The notes beneath the pieces are model-generated. The model saw nothing but the letters and a program-made list of their open reading frames with translations, made no database searches and was not told where the DNA came from. 64,000 bases of DNA. Origin: Cubamyces lactineus. Its lineage: Eukaryota > Basidiomycota > Agaricomycetes > Polyporales > Polyporaceae. Positions 54,107 through 62,758 of this stretch are shown one piece after another (position 1 is the stretch's first letter; each line of letters opens with the position of its first letter). The stretch lies in the NCBI GenBank assembly GCA_022376465.1, contig JACDTU010000010.1, positions 1,302,001 to 1,366,000 on the forward strand, in the 5' to 3' direction. A program made the translations under genes and the position numbers.

Positions 54107-56074
54107 TCACGTCGAGCCGTTGTGGGCAGCCTGTAACTGCTGTTGCTGCTCCCGAACGCGAGCATCCCTCGCTTCGATAGCCTTTGCGACCCAACCAGGC
54201 ATGTCCACGTCACGTTTGCAATCTTCTACAAGGAAAGGATGTTCCTGAAGGGCAATGAACTATCAGCATCCGCCAGTCTGCATCTACACTAGGTATGAGT
54301 GAATGTCGAAAGCTTACGAGGAGCTCAGCGTATGTCGCCCTTCTTTCAGGGATCTTGTGCAGACAACGAGAGACAAAGTCCTTGGCTACATCTGAGAAGT
54401 GTTCGGGAAGCTCCGGAGGATCACCGTCCACGATAGCCGTCAACTGGGCAAAAACGTTGGCATACATCTCGGGTGGATATGGATAATGGCCAAGAGCCAT
54501 CTCGATCATCGAGAGGCCTAGAGACCAAACGTCCGAGGAGACCGTATACGTGCCGAGGTTGTTCTGAGATTCACCTCTGATACGCTCGGGCTGTTTATAG
54601 CTTATGATGAGATATATCGCTGGACGGGATGTGAACACGACTTACAGCCATGTAACTTTGGCATCCGATGTTCGTCTTGGCCAACGACTTCTCGAGTTGC
54701 CCAGAGACTCCGAAGTCGCACAACTTGACTTGCCCCTTGCGATTCATCAACACGTTTGTAGGCTTGACATCTGAGACTGCCTGTAAGCCCCCGAAAACGT
54801 CATTGTTATCTCTCTGCATCGCACCTCGATGAATTATCTGGAGGTCATCCTTAAGGAACTTCAATCCTCGAACCATGCTCCCCGTGATGCGGGCAAGCAC
54901 GTCTTCTGGTACGCCATCCCCTTGAAGCTTGTCTAGCGATCCAGCGTCCATGTACTCCATGCAATAATACACGCATCTGTCGAGCTAATGAGCACACACA
55001 GTGATGCGTAGGGATTACGCTGGAAACGAACGATTCAATGAAGAAGGCTCCGTAGAACTCGACAATTTCTGGTGCGACAGCACGATGAAGGATGTCTAAT
55101 TCCATGATGATACCGTTGAGTTTCGCTTCGTCTAGCTCGAGCCGGATTTCCTACGATGGGCAAAATGAGCGAGATCACCCATAGATCAACGTTGCACAAA
55201 CCTTCATGGCCATGGCGACCTTGGTAGGCTTGTGAAGTACTTTCTTGACTGTTCCATAATTACCCTTCCCCAGCTCTTCGTCCAGCTGTAGCTGATCCAT
55301 ATTGATCGCGAAGGATGACCCGTTTGAGAAGTCGACACCTTGGGCATGCAGCACAGCCTTGCCGCTGAAGTTCAATGCGCCGGACGGGTCGCTACGCAAG
55401 GAGATGTTGAGGAGAAACGAAGCAAGAATCTGGATGGAAGAACATACACGATCTTCCCAAAGTTGGAGAACGGAGTGGAGAAGGAGTTTGGAGGAATACG
55501 TCTCGGAGGCTCCTCATGTTCTTGGTTGGGACGGCCACTACCAAGTCCTGCGTTCTGCAGACCTATGTCCATCCCACTCAATTTGGGTAAGTTCTTGCCC
55601 ATGCGACGAGCAGCCAGGCCGCCGAGCGTTGGCGGGCCAGGACGTCCCGGGACAGGGGCCGAGGCCGGAGCACGTAAGGGTGGACCGGGAGGAGGGGGCA
55701 TGGACCTGTCCGATAGACCAGCATTCCTGAGGGCTGTTGTAGCAGCATCGACGGATACTGGGCTGCCGCTCGGGGCACGACTGGCGAACTGACGAAGGGG
55801 GGAAAAGCCAAGAAGGCGAAGGTAGGAAGACACATATGCCAAACGAAGGAGGAGATGAGGATATGACGAGACACGGTGATGATGCAGGGCTTACGGCAGC
55901 CATTTTGGCTTGAAGAGAAGGCGGGATGGGGGTTGCACCCAAGGGTTTATTCCGGTTGTTGAGTAGACCGCCTACGGAAGAGCGAGATGGATTTGCGGAG
56001 GACGCGCGAGTGGCAGGGATCGGGATGGGGGCGGGACGAGTAAATGCGCCATCTTGCTGAGATTGGTTGGACAT
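54107..56074 (-). CDS. PBS2: MAP kinase kinase, Pbs2/Wis1 type (HOG pathway)
   Basis: Starts MSNQSQQDGAFTRPAPIPIP at 56074 with a Pro/Ser-rich N-terminus of about 200 residues (including a run SMPPPPGPPLRAP) that could hold docking or SH3-binding sites. The kinase domain shows LDEELGKGNYGTVKKVLHK, AMKEIRLELDEAKLNGIIME, YYCMEYMDAGSLDKL, IIHRDVKPTNVLMN (joined across an intron) and CDFGVSGQLEKSLAKTNIGC. The activation-loop S-x3-T pattern (SLAKT) and QSYMAPERI match Pbs2-type kinases. The C-terminus reads WVAKAIEARDARVREQQQQL and ends AHNGST. The enzyme phosphorylates the Hog1/p38-type MAPK in osmotic and oxidative stress. The upstream leader (56190-56310) is a CT-rich tract on the coding strand. 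Confidence 0.92.
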
Positions 56075-56685
56075 GGCGAACAGGATATCGGGACAAGGAA
56101 GACGAGTGGGGAGGCGAGGGAAGGCGTAGCGGAGATTGGACGATGTAGGGAGGGGAGGGACGCGGATGAGGTGTTTCGGTGTGCGAAGGAAGAGACGGAG
56201 GACGAGAATGGAGGCGAGACGGAGGAGGAAGGGGAGGACGAGAAAGAGGGGAGAAGAGAGGAGGAGGGGGGAGGAGGAAGACAAGGAAGGGGCAGGGACG
56301 GAGGGAAACGAAAACGAATATAAGTATTATAACGCGCCGCTATCACAACTACACCCATCCTTTCAATTTTATCTAATGCACCCCTCTCCCATCAATGACA
56401 TCATTATAAACCACCCTAGTCTCGCGCGTATCCAAGTAACAATCCGTTTGCTTATCTTCTGAAACAGGCAGCTCCTTTCCACGCTAGCTAGCACGTCCTC
56501 CCGTCCTCGTCCTCGTCCAGTCCTCGTCCTCGTCCAGCCAGTACTCACTGCAGTCCTATCCTCTCGCCCTCGCCCGCCCCACCAGCAGCTGCGTCGGGGC
56601 TTGGTCTCACATCAGAGCACACTCCACATACAGCCCCCTTCCCCGTCTCGACGTGCTCGCCTCGCGCTGAGCACAGACACACAAC
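56075..56685. promoter_or_regulatory. divergent promoter MAPKK / BAG gene
   Basis: Contains a homopurine tract at about 56190-56300 (CT-rich on the MAPKK coding strand) and CT-rich sequence before the BAG gene. No additional gene. Confidence 0.4.
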
Positions 56686-57945
56686 GTGCTTTCCTTCAAG
56701 CGCAGCTTTGCGCAATCGTCGCCCACCCTGTTGTCCCCCGTCTATCTAGGTAAGGCACATCTCCGTGTACGCAATCATTTGTACTCACCCCTCACAGCAC
56801 TTGTTCCTCTCATACTCATACTTGCCCGAGTTGCCTACGTACAAGCTAAGCAAATCCTCGGACGAAACATCAAGAAAGGCAGACACATGGGTATCGTGGT
56901 CAAGTGGGGGCGAGAGAGGTCCGTTGCCTGTCGCGTCGTCCAGCCGGTCTTTACTGACAAGCGTTTGTCTTGTTTGTTTTCGACTCGACGTCTATGAAAT
57001 GCGTCCACCCTGTTGATGCGATCTCTTCCCATTTCTTCTGGCAGGTTGCACTTCCCTTTACCTCCGCCCAACTCGAAGATCGGTCAGCTGCGGCACGAGA
57101 TCGCGGAGTATACTCAACTACCTGAGCAGTCCTTTAAGCTCATCCACGCTGGTGCCGTCATGAAGGACGACAGTGCGCCCGGTATGTCTTCCCGTTCTCT
57201 GGTCTCTATGTTGTCTTTATTGCGTTCCGTGCCCTCAAACCTTCCGAACCAATCGATCGTCATCTCTGGCTTCCCGGTTCCATCTCTCCCACTACGCGCG
57301 TCTTTTACCGGGATCCTCCCCCGCTTACCCGTCCTCTTGTCCACGCCGTCATGTTGCGGGATCATACCATTGCCGTCACCTATTGGTCTTCTACCCTCCC
57401 TATTCACCTATGTCATGTCTTGTGACTTCGATTGTCTGACGTCATCTCAAGTCTCCGCCTACGGCATCAAGGCTGGAAGCACGATTGCTCTCGTAGGCGG
57501 CGGCGAACCCCTCCCACACGCGCCGTCAAAGGCTTCTTCCGGACGCAAAGACAGGGAGCCTCGCACCGAGCAAAGTACCATCCACCAGATTCGGACGGAG
57601 CTCGACAAAGTCCGGTCCACGTTGCGGCCTGACGTTGAGTCGTTCCTCCACGCCCTGACTCCGACCGCTACGCAAGCCCAAATCAACCCTTCGAATGCGG
57701 CTTCCGCGCCCTTACCCAAACCTGTGTCGACTGACACCGGCCGGTCCATGAGCCTTGGTGCTGATATGGAGCAAGAACATCTACGCCTTGGCGAGCTGTT
57801 GTTGCAGAGCCTGCTCCGTCTCGATGCTATCAATGCAGAAGGGGAGTGGGAGGATGCGCGACGTGAGCGCAAGGGAGCTGTGAAGGAAGTGCAAGGGCTA
57901 TTGGACAGATTGGACGGCGGCTGGCGAGGTCGCTTGCGTAGCTAG
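56686..57945 (+). CDS. membrane-anchored ubiquitin-like/BAG domain co-chaperone (Snl1-like); GTG at presumed start
   Basis: Exons 56686-56749, 56798-56918, 57045-57181 and 57452-57945 give 271 residues in exact phase. An N-terminal transmembrane helix lies in SPVYLALVPLILILARVAYV, followed by a basic segment and a ubiquitin-like domain (VVKWGRERLHFPLPPPNSKI, LRHEIAEYTQLPEQSFKLI, YGIKAGSTIALVGGG). The C-terminal BAG domain runs from IHQIRTELDKVRSTLRPDVE to LLDRLDGGWRGRLRS. BAG proteins stimulate nucleotide exchange on Hsp70. The membrane anchor recalls yeast Snl1 at the nuclear envelope and ER. The frame that encodes the anchor has no ATG: an in-frame TGA at 56668 precedes a GTG at 56686. The intron at 57182-57451 is unusually long (270 bp). 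Confidence 0.8.
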
Positions 57946-58679
57946 ATGCTGTTTCGTAGTGGGTAACCATAGCCATCTCAATTATGGTCATAACAGGTAC
58001 TATATGAACTTCCACATTGCAGGAGGCCGGAGTAAGCACCTACTCTGGGTCACAGCTAGGAACTTATTGCATACCACTACAGTAGTAATATCCGGAGCCT
58101 GCATCAAGCACCCTGAGCACTGTACATGGGGAGTTCATGCAGAAGCAAATATGATGTATTCTCATGATAGTGTTGCACATTGCACAATGTCCTATGTGTT
58201 GTACAATTGACTAGCAGACTCCTATGCCTCGGTCACGGTCCTTTTTTGAAGTGTGGATGTACCTCCGTCAAGGTGTTCTTTTCCTCCTGGGTACAGTGAC
58301 TTGCAAAACTATTGCCATGTTTCGTACTTTTTGAATGGAAAGGCTGTATCTCCACCATTTCTGATTCAATGACCATGATTCAACCACCAATAGAAAGGTG
58401 TTCATCCTGGCTTTCCCACAGCATGTCAATCACATGATTTGGAGCTCTGGAAGCGGAGATATTCCCTACTCTTTGGAGCAAGTGCATGGCAATAGTTTTG
58501 TTGCTGACCCTGCTTCAGCAACAAATGTCCCCTTAGAGCGGCCATTATCACATGACTGATAGAGGAGTATCATGTGACATTATCCTAGTTAATCTCCCAT
58601 CAAAATCTGCCAGCTCATCACCTGAACCTCTACCACCACCACCATGTGACCTCTCCCTTAGCAAAGTGTGGATGTAGGG
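57946..58679. other. AT-richer intergenic sequence of unknown origin
   Basis: Composition is visibly less GC-rich than the gene region to the left. It contains an 8-bp inverted repeat TCACATGA/TCATGTGA at 58548-58555 and 58570-58577. No gene seen; it may be old transposon debris. Confidence 0.35.
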
Positions 58680-59405
58680 AACTGCACGGGTAGGGTATAC
58701 CCGACGCAGGTCCGGGTCAGGTGACTGGCGGGTTGGGTAGGGGTAGGAAGTTGGCATACCCGTGCATGACCCGTACCCGTATTGATGTACCCGTGTACCC
58801 GTATGTAGAAACTGTACTGAACGTCAGCTGAAGTGCATCAATGAACAACCGCCAGCCCGACAGTGCTTAGTGATCAGGACAAACCCGGGACGGATACTGC
58901 CAAGTCCCTGCAAGCCACGCTGGCACCTTTTTCAGCAATGGCCGTCTCCTCCCTCACATGCGTCACCGTCTCAGCACGCATACAACACGCGCGCTGTTAT
59001 GCTTGGGTCCATGGAGCACCCATGGGTTTGTTCAGCACAATCATCTCACAGATGTGGCAAAGCTTCCCGAGCTTGCAGCAGAATCACTCTGATGTCGAAT
59101 CGATGGTGGTGGGCTGGGACGCCATTGACTTGGTGCGCGCGGAGTCAGACCGAAATGCAGATTAGTTTATGTTTCCAGCAGCGTTAAATTGAGGTTTTAA
59201 TAGCAGCTGATAACATTTGTAAGGTCCGGGAAACTGGCTACATAGCTAGGTAACCCGTACCCTGTATACCCCTACCCGTACCCTACTAAGCGCCACCCGT
59301 ACCTGTAAAGATATACCCTTGCCGGGTAGCAGACCCGCGGGCTGGGTAAATGCGCGGGTAGGGTAAGGGTAGTCCTCAAATTACCCGTACCCGACCCGTG
59401 CAGTT
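58680..59405. mobile_element. 726-bp non-autonomous TIR element (MITE-like)
   Basis: A perfect 12-bp terminal inverted repeat (AACTGCACGGGT) sits at 58680-58691 and, inverted, at 59394-59405. Inside both ends are subterminal arrays of CCCGTACCC/GGGTAGGGTA motifs in opposite orientation (58685-58805 and 59245-59390). The interior has no convincing transposase frame. The right end directly abuts the LTR at 59406. An imperfect 8-bp flank similarity (ggatgtag/gaatgtac) is present but too weak to call a target-site duplication. The superfamily is uncertain; hAT-like elements are one option. Confidence 0.6.
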
Positions 59406-59583
59406 TGTTACGAATGTACAATAGGTATTGCGACGTCTCGACGAACTGGTAACGGTTTCTAGTACTTACTCTGTACGATACAAGTATGGTAGGCTCTGGG
59501 ACTCCAGCTACGATTGTATATGGCGGATTCTATGGAACAGTCTCGTATTATCTAGGATGCTCTAGGACTTTCCATGCACAGTT

Positions 59584-59643
59584 ACTTCTGCACAGTGCAC
59601 AGTCGCTTCCGCGCAGTGCACAGCGCTTCTGCACAGTACACAG
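59584..59643 (+). repeat. three tandem 19-bp repeats in U3
   Basis: Units at 59584-59602, 59605-59623 and 59625-59643 follow RCTTCYGCRCAGTRCACAG with few differences. They may be enhancer-type elements of the LTR promoter. Confidence 0.7.
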
Positions 59644-59745
59644 CAGCACTGCCACAGTGTTACTAGGTTCGACTAGCGCTGACTACTACGCACCAGAAAG
59701 TCCTTGTATACGCTAGAACGTTCCGTCTACAGGCTGGTATACATG

Positions 59746-59753
59746 TATATAAG
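59746..59753 (+). promoter_or_regulatory. TATA box of the LTR promoter
   Basis: TATATAAG, 32 bp upstream of 59778, where the sequence complementary to the PBS begins. The spacing fits a transcription start at about 59778. Confidence 0.65.
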
Positions 59754-59927
59754 AGGCGACGCCATAGAGCGACCCTCAGCTTTCAGTCTCTTCGCGAAAT
59801 ACGACTTTGGTTGCTCGTTAACTCGCTCTCAACTGCAAACACTACTACGCGCTTATCTTCGACAAGCTAGGGCTAGTAGCTGAATAGATACAAGCTCTCT
59901 ATTCATTGACGTCTTAAGGCTTGATAG

Positions 59928-60857
59928 TTTAAGAGTCACGCTCGAAAGCGTAACATTAGACTGAAAGCTTTAACCCTCCACTTGTTAAAAGTGCAGAGGC
60001 CTACGTCGGAAGACAACGACTACGAAACGCATCAGAACTCTCTCTTGCTCGTAACGTACAGAGAGACGATAGTCAATACGGAGGGAACTACACAACCCCC
60101 ATTGCGACAATCACCCAGGGTACTAGGCGGAAGGAACAAAACACTGCCGAGCTTACCACCACTCGCGATCCCGGAGAATATAGTTGCTCTCCCAAGATCG
60201 CCAGGAGGATCCCCATTCCCCTTGATAAGAGGTTTTAGCTCGACAATCCCTTACGTAGAAAGTACCAGTTCGACATCGTCGGGTCGGAGCACTCGAGTAT
60301 CGGAACAAGAACCCGCGTTTCAGAGAACAGACGAGTGGAGAGAATATAGGAATTCTCTGGCCATTCAGGCGGAATCAGGAGTAGCAATAGGCGTACCCAT
60401 TCCAACCCGAGCGAGTCCAGGAACGGATAGTTCGGATCGATCGACTCCAGGAACAAGTGTTGAAGAAGCATCCTCAACGGACGGGATATTCTATCGGAGA
60501 ACACAGCTTCCGGTGCACGCGGTCGATACACTTCGAGTTATAGCAGATAACTTGGAAGTACTAGGACAGGAAGACTTCACGAGGAGATATCACGCGACTC
60601 TCGAACGGGCGCATCGATATATAACTCAGGTCATCCAGACACTCGAATTTATTCCAAGACAAGCTGTTACGCCTCCAACGAGGGTACGGAACTTTGCGGA
60701 ATATCTTCAGAACCAGATTGACTACCTGCGAGCAAAGGTTATCAATCCGGAGAACTACGCAGATATAGACCTCGAAGAAAATCTTAGGAAATTCCGTAGT
60801 TGCCTCCGAGCTAGGGAACTACATCAGGCTTTCCTACGACAAGCACAACGTGTATGA
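59928..60857 (+). CDS. retrotransposon ORF1 without any AUG
   Basis: A 310-codon open frame between TAG at 59925-59927 and TGA at 60855-60857. It contains no methionine codon, and no ATG occurs in any frame from 59778 to 60853. Near-cognate start candidates with purine at -3 are CTG 59961 (inside the PBS) and GTG 59991. From about 59991 the product reads VQRPTSEDNDYETHQN; it is Ser/Pro/Thr-rich at first and helical at the end (RRYHATLERAHRYITQVIQT, LQNQIDYLRAKV, LRARELHQAFLRQAQRV). I do not recognise a family; an N-terminal Gag (matrix-like) role is possible. The stop overlaps the ATG of the gag ORF as ATGA. Confidence 0.65.
   Translation, partial: FKSHARKRNIRLKALTLHLLKVQRPTSEDNDYETHQNSLLLVTYRETIVNTEGTTQPPLRQSPRVLGGRNKTLPSLPPLAIPENIVALPRSPGGSPFPLIRGFSSTIPYVESTSSTSSGRSTRVSEQEPAFQRTDEWREYRNSLAIQAESGVAIGVPIPTRASPGTDSSDRSTPGTSVEEASSTDGIFYRRTQLPVHAVDTLRVIADNLEVLGQEDFTRRYHATLERAHRYITQVIQTLEFIPRQAVTPPTRVRNFAEYLQNQIDYLRAKVINPENYADIDLEENLRKFRSCLRARELHQAFLRQAQRV
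59958..59969 (+). other. primer binding site, self-priming type
   Basis: AGACTGAAAGCT lies 2 nt after the LTR and is the exact reverse complement of AGCTTTCAGTCT at 59778-59789 in the LTR, the predicted 5' end of the transcript. No tRNA-like TGG start is present. This arrangement is that of Tf1/sushi elements, in which the mRNA 5' end primes reverse transcription. Confidence 0.7.
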
Positions 60858-62758
60858 GTTCAGCTGAACCATATAGTTGTTCAAGGTTATATCATCTCTA
60901 CAACTCCGACAAAGCTCGGGACGTATACTATCGAGAAAGCGTAGACAAGTGGAATTTTTGCACCAACGAAAGGTGTCCACTTCGGTACAACACTAAGGAG
61001 GTTCCAAACGTCAAGCACGCATCGGCTTTAATCCTAACACACTCCTCACAAGAGCGGGATATTACTAGTACCCACGGACGACAACCCGCGGTAGTCAAGA
61101 AACCACTACTTGCTGGAAAAGCTACTGGTCGGATTAATAGTCCGAGAGTTGCGTCAGGATCATTTCCGACTTCAAGAGTAGGAACCCCGAAACCTCAAGA
61201 ATCCGAATCACCTAAGGAATCAGGTCCATCCTTCAAGGAGAAAGGAAAGGAGACCGAACCGTCTAAGGTAGAGGACTCGGACAAGGAGGACGAGACTTTT
61301 CGGACAACGGTCGAAGCACCTGAACCGAAAATCGAAGAAACTGTTCGGATTAAGGTCATAGTACCTGCATCGAAGACAGAAGACACTCGGATCGAGGTAG
61401 ACACACCTGAACCGAGAGAAGAGCATATTCAGACAGAGGTCGAGGAGACTAAATCTGAATTGGAGTATACTAGTCGCAGCGCAACCCCAGAATTTGTACG
61501 AAAATCAGTACCATCGTACATGTCGGGAACAGCGACAGGAGAATCCATTTCTGGAGCCCATAGGTATGCGTTCACTCCGCAAGGGCAAAGCTCTGAAGGA
61601 GGAAGGTACGGGTCTTTATTCAGTGGACCAAACCCCCAGGCAACAGCAAGTTCTGGAGGAGTTATTAATCCTTCTGGAGGTGGAGGAGGAGGCGGACCAG
61701 GTAGGCCTGGAGGACGGCCTGACCCTGAGCCTTCAGATCCCCACTCCCCAGGAGGAGGACCACCAGGACCACCGGGACCACCAGGACCAGACCCAGACCC
61801 GGAACCGCAAGAAGCTCCAGGAAATGCGCCAGGAAATGTGCCGCAAGGACAAGGGAAAGGCAAGATCAAGGACCCTGAGGTCTTCAACGGAGACCGAGAC
61901 AAAACCAGGTCCTTCCTCAATCAACTGTTCCTGTTGTTCACGGCACGGCCCCACGACTTCGTTAATGACTACACGAAGGTGGCAACGGCCCTATCCTTCA
62001 TGGAAGGGGACAATATAAACTACTGGAAGGACATCACAATTCAGCGAGCTGAAGAGGAAATTAGACCGGGAGTCTATCGAGGATTTGACTCTTGGCCGGT
62101 CTTCAAAAGGAATTTCCTGCTCGCATTTGCCCCAGTAGACGAGGTGGACGACTCTATGGTTAATCTCACGACAATACAGCTCAAGGACTACTCTTCAGTT
62201 GATGAGTTCAATGCGAGGTTCATGGATCTAGCTCTCAAGGGAAAAATTCTGGACCCAGCAGCGCAACTGGCCCTGTACAGGAATGCGCTTCCAGAATATT
62301 TACTTAAGAAGATATCCATGTCGTACCCTCCGCCGACGACCATTGAAGAGTGGATGACTAGGACTAAGGAGATCGACCATAGCTATCACCTTACGGAGAA
62401 GATTTTGGCTAATCGCAGAGGACGCAAGGCCAAAACCTCGAAGACTAGGAAGAATGTCAAGACGGTTAATATCGAGGACGACTCGCTCGATATTAACAAG
62501 CTCTCTGTCAAGGAGAGACAGGAGCTGCAAGACAAGGGACTATGTTTCCGGTGCAGGAAGCCGGGACATATTTCCAGAGACTGTCCTTCTAAACCTAAGA
62601 AGCCCGGCAAACCCGTCAGTCGGAAGGTACGACAGGTTACCGACGAGGACTTAGAGGACGAGTCTGAGGAGATCTCAGACGAAGAGGACGAAGAGGACGA
62701 AGAGGACAATATTTCTATTAACGCACTCAGGGCTACAGATTTTGAGACGGGTTTTTAG
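60854..62758 (+). CDS. gag: Gag polyprotein with zinc knuckle
   Basis: 634 residues from the first ATG of the predicted transcript. The N-terminal third is charged and low-complexity, with repeated acidic segments (EAPEPKIEETV, DTPEPREEHIQ). A Gly/Pro-rich linker follows (GGGGGGGPGRPGG, GPPGPPGPPGP). The retrotransposon gag domain spans about residues 335-490, including DPEVFNGDRDKTRSFLNQLF, WPVFKRNFLLAFAPVDEVDD and EFNARFMDLALKGKILDPAA. A CCHC zinc knuckle CFRCRKPGHISRDC lies near 62550. The tail is acidic and ends DFETGF at TAG 62756-62758, directly after a slippery heptamer. Gag forms the particle and binds element RNA. Confidence 0.92.
   Translation: MSSAEPYSCSRLYHLYNSDKARDVYYRESVDKWNFCTNERCPLRYNTKEVPNVKHASALILTHSSQERDITSTHGRQPAVVKKPLLAGKATGRINSPRVASGSFPTSRVGTPKPQESESPKESGPSFKEKGKETEPSKVEDSDKEDETFRTTVEAPEPKIEETVRIKVIVPASKTEDTRIEVDTPEPREEHIQTEVEETKSELEYTSRSATPEFVRKSVPSYMSGTATGESISGAHRYAFTPQGQSSEGGRYGSLFSGPNPQATASSGGVINPSGGGGGGGPGRPGGRPDPEPSDPHSPGGGPPGPPGPPGPDPDPEPQEAPGNAPGNVPQGQGKGKIKDPEVFNGDRDKTRSFLNQLFLLFTARPHDFVNDYTKVATALSFMEGDNINYWKDITIQRAEEEIRPGVYRGFDSWPVFKRNFLLAFAPVDEVDDSMVNLTTIQLKDYSSVDEFNARFMDLALKGKILDPAAQLALYRNALPEYLLKKISMSYPPPTTIEEWMTRTKEIDHSYHLTEKILANRRGRKAKTSKTRKNVKTVNIEDDSLDINKLSVKERQELQDKGLCFRCRKPGHISRDCPSKPKKPGKPVSRKVRQVTDEDLEDESEEISDEEDEEDEEDNISINALRATDFETGF
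62749..62755 (+). other. -1 ribosomal frameshift slippery site
   Basis: G GGT TTT in the gag frame (canonical X XXY YYZ heptamer), followed at once by the gag stop TAG. After a -1 slip, decoding continues GGG TTT TTA GGC into pol. A 6-bp stem (GGCAAG 62762-62767 with CTTGCC 62784-62789, 16-nt loop) starts 6 nt downstream. Confidence 0.75.

Larger units (their letters stand above)
59406..59955 (+). repeat. 5' LTR (550 bp)
   Basis: Begins TGTTACG and ends with its inverse complement CGTAACA, the usual short inverted ends of gypsy LTRs. A TATA box at 59746-59753 defines the U3/R boundary region. The 5' flank CAGTT (59401-59405) would be the target duplication if repeated after the 3' LTR. The second LTR is not in the window, so ends are inferred from structure. 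Confidence 0.75.

Noticed and set aside
58863..59165. 100-codon frame inside the TIR element
   Set aside because: Too short for a transposase, no catalytic motif, and another frame overlaps it. The element looks non-autonomous.
58672..59420. 8-bp target-site duplication around the TIR element
   Set aside because: ggatgtag and gaatgtac match at only six of eight positions, and the right flank lies inside the LTR, so it cannot be the original flank.
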